From positions 1 to 14,479 of the forward strand of contig JALNVT010000042.1 of the NCBI GenBank assembly GCA_023231265.1: a DNA stretch of 14,479 bases, in the 5' to 3' direction. How positions within the stretch are numbered: position 1 is the first letter of the stretch; every line of letters begins with the position of its first letter. The notes beneath the pieces are model-generated. The model was not told the DNA's origin. It made no database searches and saw nothing but the letters and a program-made list of their open reading frames with translations. The DNA is from Sphaerochaetaceae bacterium (GTDB taxonomy: Bacteria; Spirochaetota; Spirochaetia; Sphaerochaetales; Sphaerochaetaceae). Shown in pieces: positions 1 to 7,410 of this stretch. Made by a program: the position numbers and the translations under genes.

Positions 1-380
1 CATTTTTAGCAGTTGATGAGATTCTTAAAACATCATCTAAAGTAGTAGGTGGCATGAATATTCACCTCACTGCCATAAAGAAGAACATGAAAAACTATGG
101 TATCTTTGCAGCATCAGAAAAACTTCTCATGCAACTTGGAAAACATGGTGCAAATCGTCAGGATATGCATGAAGTGATAAGAGAGCACTCTCTTGCTGCT
201 TGGGCAGAGGTTCAAGAAGGTGGTACAAACAACCTTGCAGAGACTCTTACAAGCGATGAAAGAGTTCTTAAGTACCTCACAAAAGAAGAAGCACTTGCTC
301 TTCTTGATGCAAATGAATATGTAGGAGATGCTCCATTGAGATGTCAAATGATAATTGATGAAGCAAAAGAAATTCTATAA
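1..380 (+). CDS. purB: Adenylosuccinate lyase, C-terminal part (5' end outside window)
   Basis: The reading frame is open from base 3 and has no start of its own, so this is the 3' end of a gene that begins before the window. The first internal ATG, at 54, is not a credible start because similarity continues upstream (FLAVDEILKTSSKVVGGM). The C-terminal pattern fits the ADSL_C region of adenylosuccinate lyase: a helix ending in MNIHLTAIKKNMK, then the basic and acidic stretch NRQDMHEVIREHSLAAW, then a short YVGDAP-type tail. PurB cleaves SAICAR to AICAR and adenylosuccinate to AMP in purine synthesis, in the cytoplasm. The catalytic His and Ser regions lie outside the window, so activity cannot be judged. 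A hairpin terminator follows 26 nt after the stop codon. An alternative fumarase/aspartase-superfamily member is less likely because of the REHS motif. Confidence 0.85.
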   Translation, partial: FLAVDEILKTSSKVVGGMNIHLTAIKKNMKNYGIFAASEKLLMQLGKHGANRQDMHEVIREHSLAAWAEVQEGGTNNLAETLTSDERVLKYLTKEEALALLDANEYVGDAPLRCQMIIDEAKEIL

Positions 381-406
381 CAATAGATTTTAGATTAGAT
401 ATAGAA

Positions 407-432
407 GGGTGGCTTTAGGCCACTCTTTTTTT
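407..432 (+). terminator. Rho-independent terminator of purB
   Basis: The stem GGGTGGC / GCCACTC (7 bp, one G-T wobble) has a 5-nt loop and is followed by seven T residues (426-432). It begins 26 nt after the purB stop codon. Read on the minus strand it keeps the stem but has only a weak U-rich tail. Confidence 0.85.
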
Positions 433-440
433 GTATCAGA

Positions 441-468
441 GACGGATAGAACATATATCCTATCCGTC
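441..468. repeat. Perfect 9-bp inverted repeat between convergent genes
   Basis: GACGGATAG (441-449) and CTATCCGTC (460-468) are perfect complements around a 10-nt AT-rich loop. It sits between the purB terminator and the 3' end of the minus-strand binding-protein gene. Neither strand has a T-run directly after the stem, so a classical intrinsic terminator is not supported. It could protect the 3' end of the 501-2255 transcript, or help terminate it together with the 407-432 hairpin. Confidence 0.5.
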
Positions 469-500
469 AAATGATATATAAACAACAAACAGTTAAGGAA

Positions 501-2255
501 CTATTTCTTTAAATAAATGTATTTTACAGGATGTTCATCCATAATGTTTGTGTACCATCCACCCCATTTTTGAGTATCAATCAACTGACTCTTTGTCATG
601 AAGTAGAAAGGAATAACAGCCTGCTCTTGGTTTACCAAGATATCCTCACATCTACGTAGAATTTCCTTTCTTTCAGGACCATCAGTCATTGTGGATGCCT
701 GCTTGATCAAAGAATCAAATTCTGCATTTGAGAAGTTACCACCATTCATTGAACCACCTGTTACAAACATATCTAAGAATGTATTTGGATCTTGATAGTC
801 ACCAATCCAACCATCACGTGCAATTTGGAACTGACCTGAATCTCTGTTTGAGATGAAAGTACCCCACTCTTGGTTCTCAAGTATAACCTTGATTCCAAGA
901 ACATCTTTGAGGTTTGCCTGTATCAACTCAGCAATCTTCTTGTTTGATTCATTTGAGTTATAAAGCAATGTGATCTCTGGGAAGCCGATACCATTAGGAT
1001 AACCAGCAGATGCCAATTTATCTTGAGCAATCTGACATGCTTCATCGTAATCATCAAAAGGGAATTCCAAAGAATCATAACCATCCATATCAGGAATCAA
1101 GCCCCATGAAGGAATACCAGCTTTAACAACGTTCTCTACCATTGATTCTCTATCAATTGCATAAGATATTGCCTGACGAACTTCAATGTTTTTAAGTTCT
1201 GGTGCATCACAATTTATAACATAGAATGAATCTGCAAGTTTTGCAGAAGATTGGAAATCATTGCGCATTTTAGATGAAGCTACTTGATCTGTTGAAATAG
1301 AAGTCAACCAATCATTCTCACCATCAATGTACATATTGTAGTTAGTATTTGCATCATCACTTGCAAGGTATGTTATCTTACCTAAATGAACATTGTCTGC
1401 ATCCCAATAATTGTCGTTCTTTACACATGAGATGTATGATTGAGATACATGGTTTTCAAGTACAAAAGGACCATTGCTTACTATATTATCAGTTTGAGTC
1501 CAAGCATCTCCGAACTCTTCAATGCAATGCTGAGGAAGTACAGCAAAAGTGAAGTGAGCAAATGCCTCAAGAGCATAAGGAAGAGGACCTACCAGTGTAA
1601 CCTGCAATGTATAATCATCAAGTGCTTTCACACCAAGACCATCTTCATCAACTTCTCCAGCTGCATATTCTGCTGCCCCTTTCAAGAACATTTCAGGGAA
1701 CCATGCATATGGTGCAGCTGTGTTTGGATCCAACTCTCTTTGCCATGACCATACAAAATCATGAGCAGTTATTGGAGTTCCATCAGACCAATTTGACTCT
1801 CTCAAATGGAAAGTTATAACAGTGCCATCATCACTGATATCCCAGGATTCAGCCAAACCAGGAATTGGCTTTGCAGTCAGAGGATCGTTTTGAACAAGCC
1901 CTTCAAACAAGGCATAGTAAATTTTCAATTCAGGCTCACCTTCAATCTGCTGAGGATCCAAAGAGGATGGCTCTGTACCATTGCTGATTACAAATGTTGC
2001 ACCTTCTTGAACTTCATCTGCAGTTGGGTAACTCCAAGATGTAATTTCGTCAGTAGAATTTGACTGAGATGAGGTATCATCTGCAACCACATTTTCAGAA
2101 TTTTCTTCTGTTACTTTTGTTGCAGACACCTGTTCTGCGACAGTCTTTGATTCGTCACTATTCTGTTCTTCAACTGATGACTTTGAGCATCCTGTTAGTG
2201 TGAGAACAGCAGCTAAAAACATGATAAATAATACATTTCTAGTATTTTTTTTCAT
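501..2255 (-). CDS. Oligopeptide ABC transporter substrate-binding lipoprotein (copy 2)
   Basis: This is an extracytoplasmic solute-binding protein of family 5 (OppA/DppA type, SBP_bac_5), which captures peptides for an ABC importer. It has 584 residues from the ATG at 2255. The N-terminus is a lipoprotein signal: KK, a hydrophobic core, then LTGC with C23 as the acylated cysteine. A Ser/Thr/Glu-rich linker of about 55 residues follows, and the folded domain starts near residue 83. Family features include SLDPQ near 98-102, the segment around WSDGTPITAHDFVWSWQREL, and GDYQDPNTFLDMF near the C-terminus. A longer frame begins at a TTG (2270), but the ATG has GGAG 9 nt upstream, so the ATG is preferred. 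The gene lies downstream of a close paralog (2571-4319) in the same orientation, separated by a strong terminator, so it probably has its own promoter. No oppBCDF genes are present. The peptide specificity cannot be read from sequence. Confidence 0.9.
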   Translation of the reverse strand: MKKNTRNVLFIMFLAAVLTLTGCSKSSVEEQNSDESKTVAEQVSATKVTEENSENVVADDTSSQSNSTDEITSWSYPTADEVQEGATFVISNGTEPSSLDPQQIEGEPELKIYYALFEGLVQNDPLTAKPIPGLAESWDISDDGTVITFHLRESNWSDGTPITAHDFVWSWQRELDPNTAAPYAWFPEMFLKGAAEYAAGEVDEDGLGVKALDDYTLQVTLVGPLPYALEAFAHFTFAVLPQHCIEEFGDAWTQTDNIVSNGPFVLENHVSQSYISCVKNDNYWDADNVHLGKITYLASDDANTNYNMYIDGENDWLTSISTDQVASSKMRNDFQSSAKLADSFYVINCDAPELKNIEVRQAISYAIDRESMVENVVKAGIPSWGLIPDMDGYDSLEFPFDDYDEACQIAQDKLASAGYPNGIGFPEITLLYNSNESNKKIAELIQANLKDVLGIKVILENQEWGTFISNRDSGQFQIARDGWIGDYQDPNTFLDMFVTGGSMNGGNFSNAEFDSLIKQASTMTDGPERKEILRRCEDILVNQEQAVIPFYFMTKSQLIDTQKWGGWYTNIMDEHPVKYIYLKK

Positions 2256-2520
2256 CTTTATTTTCTCCAATTTTTTTTAATGACAAAAGGTTAACACAAT
2301 CAGAAAACACATAAAACCCTCATTTTGAAACGATTAAGAGCTCATTTTTCAATAATTTCTGATAATATTATATCTTGCAAAGAATTATAAAAAAGTATAT
2401 TAACAGAAAAAAAAATTCACTTTTTTGCATACCTCAAAAATAGAAGAGATAGGGCATGATAAGTTGTATTGTTTTTTTGTATTTTTCGTATAAATCGCAC
2501 AAACTTAGAACAATTTTGAC
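2256..2520. other. Gene-free leader and promoter region of binding-protein copy 2
   Basis: No gene is supported here. The region holds the Shine-Dalgarno site and two short blocks that also occur upstream of the paralog. ACAAAAGGT is at 2283-2291 (also 4360-4368) and AAAACCCT is at 2313-2320 (also 4379-4386), both written on the plus strand. The rest is very AT-rich. A TATAAT sequence on the minus strand (2367-2372) has no convincing -35 partner, so I do not call a promoter. Confidence 0.45.
2265..2268 (-). promoter_or_regulatory. Shine-Dalgarno site that fixes the start at 2255
   Basis: On the minus strand GGAG lies 9 nt before the ATG at 2255. The alternative TTG start at 2270 overlaps this site and has only a T-rich tract upstream on the plus strand (A-rich on the minus strand), so it has no Shine-Dalgarno sequence of its own. 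Confidence 0.8.
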
Positions 2521-2551
2521 AAAAAAAATAGCAGGATTTTATTCCTGCTAT
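2521..2551 (-). terminator. Rho-independent terminator of binding-protein copy 1
   Basis: Read on the minus strand, ATAGCAGGA / TCCTGCTAT form a perfect 9-bp stem (2528-2536 and 2543-2551) with a 6-nt loop, followed by a run of T residues (2521-2528 on the plus strand is all A). It starts 20 nt after the stop at 2571. It should separate the transcripts of the two paralogs. Confidence 0.9.
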
Positions 2552-2570
2552 CAAAGTTTTCTAAAAATTA

Positions 2571-4319
2571 CTATTTGGTGTAGCTACTTTTTAGATAGAT
2601 ACTTTTTACTGGATGATAATCCATTGTGTTTATGAACCAACCACCCCATTTCTCTGTATTGATCAATTCACTTGATGCATAGTAGTAGAAAGGAATGACT
2701 GCTTCTTCTTCAATCAATATGTTTTCTGCTTGGTGAAGTACTTCAAATCTGTCAGGACCATTAGGCATTGTAGCAGCTTTTTTGATCAACGCATCATAAT
2801 CAGCATTGTTGAAGTTACCACCATTCATTGCAGCACCTGATACAAACATATCTAAGAAAGTGTTAGGATCTTGATAATCACCTACCCAACCAGCACGAGC
2901 TAATTGGAACTGTCCAGCGTTTCTGTTTGATAAGAATGTTCCCCATTCTTGGTTCTCTAGATCACATTGAATACCAAGAACTTCTTTGAAGTTTGATTGC
3001 AATAGTTCTGCAATTTTTCTGTTGGATTCATTGCTGTTGTATAGAAGAGTGATTTTTGGGAAACCGATACCATTGGGATATCCTGCTTCTGCCATTTTCT
3101 CTCTGGCCATATCTTTTGCTTCATCATAATCATCAAATGGGAATTCCATTGCATCATAACCAGCCATCTCTGGAACCATTCCCCAAGCTGGGATCTGACC
3201 ACCACCAAGTAGGTTCTCAACCATTGAATCTCTATCAACAGCATAAGATAGTGCCTGTCTTACTAGAGGTGATTTTAATGCTGGATCAATGCAGTTGATT
3301 GTGTAGAATGCTGTTGCAAGCTGTGGACCAACTTGATAGTCATTACGCATCTTAGCTGATTCAATCTGTTCTGTTGAAACTGAAGGTAACCAATCAAGCT
3401 CGCCATCGATGTACATGTTGTAGTTTGTGTTTGCATCATCACTTGCTAAGAATACAACTTTGTCTAAATAAACATTCTCTGCATCCCAGTAATTCTCATT
3501 TTTAACAGTTGAGATGTATGATTGTGATACATGGTCTTCTAAAACAAATGGACCATTTGATACCATCTTGCCTTCCTGTGTCCATTCATCACCATATTTT
3601 TTAATGATATGCTGAGGAACAACTGCAAATGAGTAGTGTGCAAATGCACTGATTGCATATGGAAGAGGTCCAACAAGTGTTACCTGTAGAGTGTAATCAT
3701 CTAGAACCTTGACACCCAGACCTTCCTCACCAACTTCACCATTTGCATACTCTGCTGCACCTTTGATGAACATCTCAGGGAACCAAGCATAAGGAGCACC
3801 TGTTGCTGGATCCAATTCTCTTTCCCAAGAATATAAGAAGTCATTAGCTGTCAAATCAACACCATCAGACCACTTTGATTCTCTTAGGTGGAAAGTTATG
3901 ATAGTATTGTCATCACTGAATTCCCAAGATTTTGCGATACCTGGAATGGCATTTGCAGTTTTAGGATCATTTTCTACCAAACCTTCGAATAAGGCATAGT
4001 TCAATCTGTGTTCAGGCTCTCCCTGAATTAAAGCAGGGTCCAATGATTCAGGTTCTGTACCATTACTGATTGTGAATGTACCACCACGAACAACTTGATC
4101 TTCAGTAGGTAGTTCAAATGCACTTGTATCATCTGCTTTTGCAGTAGCTTTTGTCTGTACTTTAGTGATAGCTTCCACTTTAGTAGGAGCTTTAACCTCT
4201 GAAACTTGAGCTTCACTTTCTTGAGATTGTTTAACTGTTGCATCTGATTTGGAACAACTAGCTAAAACAGCTGTGAAAGCAAGAGTCATAACTAATAAAG
4301 TCTTATTAATTTTCGTCAT
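2571..4319 (-). CDS. Oligopeptide ABC transporter substrate-binding lipoprotein (copy 1)
   Basis: This 582-residue protein is a family-5 solute-binding lipoprotein of the OppA/DppA type, predicted to be anchored in a membrane and exposed to the periplasm or outside. The signal peptide ends in LASC with C22 as the lipid-modified cysteine. A linker of about 50 residues rich in K/V/T/A/E/S follows, and the binding domain starts near residue 78 (RGGTFTISNGTEPESLDP). It is very similar to the next gene (501-2255) along the whole folded domain, for example ASDDANTNYNMYIDGE, EFPFDDYDEA, NQEWGTF and YQDPNTFLDMF. The signal peptide and linker differ clearly. The start ATG has GGAGAA about 10 nt upstream. 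No permease, ATPase or second pathway gene is adjacent, so the partner transporter must be encoded elsewhere. Which peptides it binds is unknown. Confidence 0.92.
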   Translation of the reverse strand: MTKINKTLLVMTLAFTAVLASCSKSDATVKQSQESEAQVSEVKAPTKVEAITKVQTKATAKADDTSAFELPTEDQVVRGGTFTISNGTEPESLDPALIQGEPEHRLNYALFEGLVENDPKTANAIPGIAKSWEFSDDNTIITFHLRESKWSDGVDLTANDFLYSWERELDPATGAPYAWFPEMFIKGAAEYANGEVGEEGLGVKVLDDYTLQVTLVGPLPYAISAFAHYSFAVVPQHIIKKYGDEWTQEGKMVSNGPFVLEDHVSQSYISTVKNENYWDAENVYLDKVVFLASDDANTNYNMYIDGELDWLPSVSTEQIESAKMRNDYQVGPQLATAFYTINCIDPALKSPLVRQALSYAVDRDSMVENLLGGGQIPAWGMVPEMAGYDAMEFPFDDYDEAKDMAREKMAEAGYPNGIGFPKITLLYNSNESNRKIAELLQSNFKEVLGIQCDLENQEWGTFLSNRNAGQFQLARAGWVGDYQDPNTFLDMFVSGAAMNGGNFNNADYDALIKKAATMPNGPDRFEVLHQAENILIEEEAVIPFYYYASSELINTEKWGGWFINTMDYHPVKSIYLKSSYTK

Positions 4320-4911
4320 TTATTTTTATTCTCCAATATTTTGAATGGTCCATATATTAACAAAAGGTCAGAACTTTTAAAACCCTAATAAGTGCAATAT
4401 TGTTATTATTTTAACTATATCGTTATATATAGCAAAAAAATCTTAACTACATCAAAATAGTACTACATGACTTTTTTGTTATGTATAAGATTTATATTTA
4501 TTTTTTTATTAAATATAATTTTTAATAATAAATATCTTTCTATATATAAGATTTTTTTGCGGAAAAAAGTTAGAATGACAGCCATCAACTAGTTCTTAAA
4601 CTATCAATTATATAGCTAATATTATTCAATCAGAAAGATATATAATGAAGACCTGTACAAATTGTTACTATTTAAACAAGATGCCATAGAGCAAAAATGT
4701 ATGATATAACTGACAGTTTTTTCATATTTAAAAACCGCTAATTCACTGCCTCTAAACAAATAATCAATTTAAAAAAATAGCATCTCATCAAATGCATCAA
4801 GATATATGATGCAGCTATAAGAATCATCACCGCCTCAACAGACTCACATAAAAAGGATTGGAACAACATCAACTATTGACTGTACTAGCAAATAGAACTT
4901 ATTATAATTAT
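4320..4911. other. 592-base gene-free, very AT-rich region between divergent genes
   Basis: I find no credible coding frame, tRNA or known RNA motif here. The side next to the binding-protein gene has its Shine-Dalgarno site and the two blocks shared with the paralog's leader (4360-4368 and 4379-4386). TATAAGATTT occurs twice (4484-4493 and 4545-4554). The stretch around 4480-4560 is almost pure A/T. Long AT-rich upstream regions can carry UP elements or nucleoid-protein sites, but nothing here proves that. The right end contains the candidate promoter of the secreted protein. Confidence 0.4.
4876..4905 (+). promoter_or_regulatory. Candidate promoter placing the RNA start at or next to the ATG at 4912
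   Basis: TTGACT (4876-4881), an 18-nt spacer and TATTAT (4900-4905) form a sigma-70-like promoter. A perfect TATAAT also lies at 4903-4908 but with a 21-nt spacer. The expected transcription start would be about 4911-4913, almost exactly the A of the ATG at 4912. If this promoter is real the mRNA is leaderless. The AT-rich background makes chance matches likely. Confidence 0.4.
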
Positions 4912-5472
4912 ATGATTAAAAGAGCAATTACATTATCTATGATAATTTTATTTACAGCTGCATCATTGTTTGCAGAACAATATATGAATCAAAATCTAGT
5001 ATGGGAAGGCACCATGCCTGAAGTTCCTTTTAGCTTCTCACTTCACTATGATGGAGTGACTTTCAGTGATTTAGAAAATTATCAAAATGAGATTGTAATT
5101 GAGGGCTTCAGTTTGAATCAAGATGATGAAACAATGCCATTTCAGATCTACACAAATGAAGATGCAAACACAATTTTAGCTACAACTGTCAAAACCACAG
5201 TCACAGCAAATGAATTCATTGGAAAAGCATCAACCTCATCAGAAGGTTTTTACTCAGGAATCACACCAGATCTTCTTGTGATTACAGGTGGTCTTCAAAG
5301 TGATGCATACACATCAACAGATAATGTTGCAACTTTCACAAAGGCTTTTGATTCTGGTCAGCAATCACAGTCTTATACATTGGCCAATTTTGAATTGATA
5401 TGGGAAGGAGACCAGTCTGTAATAGCTGGAGAGTATCAGAGTATCGTCAACATAGAGTTCGAAAGCATTTAG
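4912..5472 (+). CDS. Small secreted beta-rich protein, function unknown
   Basis: I do not recognise a family with confidence. From the ATG at 4912 the protein has 186 residues. MIKRAITLSM starts a typical Sec signal peptide with a hydrophobic core and a predicted signal peptidase I cut after SLFA (residue 21). There is no lipobox. The mature part is rich in Thr, Ser, Asn, Phe and Tyr, with alternating hydrophobic residues, no Cys and no transmembrane segment. This suggests an all-beta exported domain. The C-terminus (AGEYQSIVNIEFESI) resembles the AGxYxxxVxI ending of pilin-like and spore-coat-U-like beta sandwiches, but that is only a loose likeness. An in-frame TTG at 4858 would add 18 residues before the signal peptide and is less likely. 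No Shine-Dalgarno sequence precedes 4912. The gene stands alone between a long AT-rich region and a bidirectional terminator. Confidence 0.7.
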   Translation: MIKRAITLSMIILFTAASLFAEQYMNQNLVWEGTMPEVPFSFSLHYDGVTFSDLENYQNEIVIEGFSLNQDDETMPFQIYTNEDANTILATTVKTTVTANEFIGKASTSSEGFYSGITPDLLVITGGLQSDAYTSTDNVATFTKAFDSGQQSQSYTLANFELIWEGDQSVIAGEYQSIVNIEFESI

Positions 5473-5476
5473 ATGT

Positions 5477-5520
5477 AAAAAAAGCAGAGAGAATCAATGA
5501 TTCAGATCTGCTATTTTTTT
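5477..5520. terminator. Bidirectional terminator between convergent genes
   Basis: AGCAGA (5483-5488) pairs with TCTGCT (5507-5512). An inner stem GAATC/GATTC sits above a small internal loop. Seven A residues precede the hairpin (5477-5483) and seven T residues follow it (5514-5520). It therefore works for the secreted-protein gene on the plus strand and, read in reverse, for the VTT gene, whose stop codon overlaps its edge. Confidence 0.85.
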
Positions 5521-6181
5521 AACCAAATAAACTCACTCCACCAACAAAGATGTAATAGTAAAGAATCATCCTTAAATATCGTGCAAGACAGGCAAGTATT
5601 ATCTTTCTGTTGTCAACTTTTACAACTCCCGCAGCCCAACATATGGTTGAATATGGCAGTGGTGATATTGCAGCAAGGACTATTGCCCATGCTCCATGAT
5701 CATCTATAAAGGCTTTATGAGTTCCAACAAGTCTATCTACGAATTTATCAATTATCTTGACATGAGATAGAAGACGTCCAATCCAATAACCAAGTATTCC
5801 TCCGATGAAAGAGGCTGTACCCAAGACCAAGAATATTTTAATTGGCGCCCATGCAATTACAAGTGGATACATAACATCGACTGTCATTGGAACAATGAAT
5901 GTATCAACAATGAGAACAAACAGAAATACTCCTGATGTTCCCAGCTTGTTGTATGCAGTTTGTGCCAGCGATTCATTCTTTCCATCTATATTGATTGTCT
6001 GACCACCAAAGAAATGTTGATAAGCAATCAATAAAATCATGACAACACCAATTGCAATTACTGTTCTGAATATTAGCTTTCTCCATCTTATTGAACCATC
6101 GATGTTGGTAAATTTGTTTGAAGATTTTTTATCCACTTTCTCTTCTTCTATATCTATTTTGGTCTCACTGTTTTTTTTCAT
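5519..6181 (-). CDS. VTT/DedA-like (SNARE-associated, YqaA-type) integral membrane protein
   Basis: This 220-residue membrane protein has a charged cytoplasmic N-terminus (about 35 residues), one transmembrane helix near 38-56, and a VTT-type core. Visible family features are a helix with IVDTFIVPMTVD near 91-102, a glycine-rich segment GGILGYWIGR at 127-136, and a proline-containing re-entrant segment ISPLPYSTICWAAG at 172-185. Some members of the wider DedA/VTT superfamily flip phospholipids or carry lipids such as undecaprenyl phosphate. The role of this subgroup is not established and I do not assign a substrate. The start codon lies inside the last codons of the AlaX gene, a 17-nt overlap in another frame, with AGGA about 9 nt upstream. 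This suggests translational coupling. The bidirectional terminator follows directly. Confidence 0.75.
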   Translation of the reverse strand: MKKNSETKIDIEEEKVDKKSSNKFTNIDGSIRWRKLIFRTVIAIGVVMILLIAYQHFFGGQTINIDGKNESLAQTAYNKLGTSGVFLFVLIVDTFIVPMTVDVMYPLVIAWAPIKIFLVLGTASFIGGILGYWIGRLLSHVKIIDKFVDRLVGTHKAFIDDHGAWAIVLAAISPLPYSTICWAAGVVKVDNRKIILACLARYLRMILYYYIFVGGVSLFG

Positions 6182-7340
6182 TCATCAATGTCCTGAAGCT
6201 TTCAAAAAGTTGATCTATATTTGTATTGTCACATTTTCCCTGGAAGAAAGGAGGTCTACCACCACCCTTTGCATTTACAATTGGGAAGATTTCTTTTTTC
6301 AAAATCTTCAAACTGAAGTGGGAGAAAGATGGTCCGAGATATATCATCCATCTGGCATCTGTTTCTGTCCTCATGATGAGAAGAAGTGCCACATCATCAC
6401 CATCGATTGCATCTTTATAAAAAGACAGGTCAATTGGATTTGAGCTCACATCCTCACATATCACAGCACCATCTTTTTTTATCATACCAGCTAATAGATT
6501 CTTAGCTAGATTCACACAAAGAGTTCTGTTCTCTCTCTCAAGTTCAAGTATTTTTTCTGTTGATTTTTTATCACAATCTAAGATTTCAAAAGTCTGAGTG
6601 CTGTGCCTAACATTTAAGGTGCTGACTATATGTTGAATATTGCGAATTTCACTCTTAGCTTCCTCTGCAACTTTAAATATCAATCTGACATGTGAGCGCA
6701 CAATCTCTTGCGATACATATAATATGCTACTCACCTCTGAAGTGTTGCCTACATGAAGACCACCACAAGCAATCAAATCAACGCCTTCAATATCGACAAA
6801 TCGAATTATTCCATGAGCCTTTATAGAGCGTCTTATTTTGATTTTCTGAGCTTCCTCTTCATCTTTTACAATGTAAGAAACATCATGAGAGCTGATTATG
6901 GCATTATTTACCTCATCTTCCAATTCATGGCATAGATTCAAAGGAAATTCATCTCTGTCTATTTCAATAGTCAGTATTTTATCCCCCTGGTGAACAGATA
7001 ATGTACCAACTTTAAATTTATTATATAGAACACCACTTACAATGTGCTGTGCAGTATGCATCTTCATGTACTTATAGCGATGATTCCAATCCAATGAGAG
7101 ATTCACCTCATCACCTGCTTTGAAATCATTATTTTTTACAACATGATAAACAGCATCGCCATCTTTTTGTGTATCTGATATTTCAAATGAATCTAACTTA
7201 CCTACATCACCTGGTTGCCCACCACCTTCTGGATAGCAGATTGTTTTATCAAGGTAAACTTTATCATCATCTACTTCAACAACTTTTGCATTGAGTGTCT
7301 TTTTATATGGATCTGTATAATATAGTTTTTCTGTCTTCAT
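6165..7340 (-). CDS. Alanyl-tRNA editing protein (AlaX family, long form with DHHA1-like tail)
   Basis: This 391-residue protein is a stand-alone relative of the editing half of alanyl-tRNA synthetase. It should hydrolyse Ser-tRNA(Ala), and possibly Gly-tRNA(Ala), in the cytoplasm. The N-terminal half has the AlaRS beta-barrel signature YPEGGGQPGD (36-45). The zinc-binding editing site follows: HTAQH (H95 and H99), then C192 and H196 in ACGGLHVGNTSEV. A helical linker near 225-285 leads to a C-terminal DHHA1/C-Ala-like domain with GGGRPPFFQGK (359-369). All four metal ligands are present, so it should be active. The length matches long AlaX proteins, and there is no aminoacylation domain. The start ATG has AGAGGA shortly upstream. 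The gene lies 70 nt behind the TRIC gene and overlaps the VTT gene by 17 nt, so it is probably in one transcription unit with at least the latter. Confidence 0.9.
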   Translation of the reverse strand: MKTEKLYYTDPYKKTLNAKVVEVDDDKVYLDKTICYPEGGGQPGDVGKLDSFEISDTQKDGDAVYHVVKNNDFKAGDEVNLSLDWNHRYKYMKMHTAQHIVSGVLYNKFKVGTLSVHQGDKILTIEIDRDEFPLNLCHELEDEVNNAIISSHDVSYIVKDEEEAQKIKIRRSIKAHGIIRFVDIEGVDLIACGGLHVGNTSEVSSILYVSQEIVRSHVRLIFKVAEEAKSEIRNIQHIVSTLNVRHSTQTFEILDCDKKSTEKILELERENRTLCVNLAKNLLAGMIKKDGAVICEDVSSNPIDLSFYKDAIDGDDVALLLIMRTETDARWMIYLGPSFSHFSLKILKKEIFPIVNAKGGGRPPFFQGKCDNTNIDQLFESFRTLMNEKKQ

Positions 7341-7368
7341 TAACTTTCCTCTCTATACTTAAAAAGTT

Positions 7369-7400
7369 AATACTTTTATCTTCATTAATAAAGTATTTTT
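7369..7400. terminator. Weak hairpin between TRIC and AlaX genes
   Basis: AATACTTT (7369-7376) and AAAGTATT (7390-7397) form an 8-bp AT-rich stem with a 13-nt loop. On the plus strand it ends in a short T-run, but no plus-strand gene needs it. On the minus strand the T-run is displaced by a few bases. It may attenuate transcription from the TRIC gene into the AlaX gene. The low GC content makes it a weak call. Confidence 0.3.
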
Positions 7401-7410
7401 TACAAGTTAA

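Noticed and set aside
441..468. Perfect hairpin read as a terminator for the binding-protein gene
   Set aside because: No T-run follows the stem on the minus strand, so it is listed only as an inverted repeat.
1440..1748. 102-codon plus-strand open frame with many Cys and Ile
   Set aside because: It is a shadow within the binding-protein gene; similar shadows occur across the paralog.
4534..4558. Possible plus-strand terminator (ATCTT/AAGAT then T-run)
   Set aside because: The stem is only 5 bp of mostly A/T and no gene lies upstream of it on that strand.
6039..6443. 134-codon plus-strand open frame over the VTT/AlaX junction
   Set aside because: Antisense to two well-supported genes; no domain or start signal.
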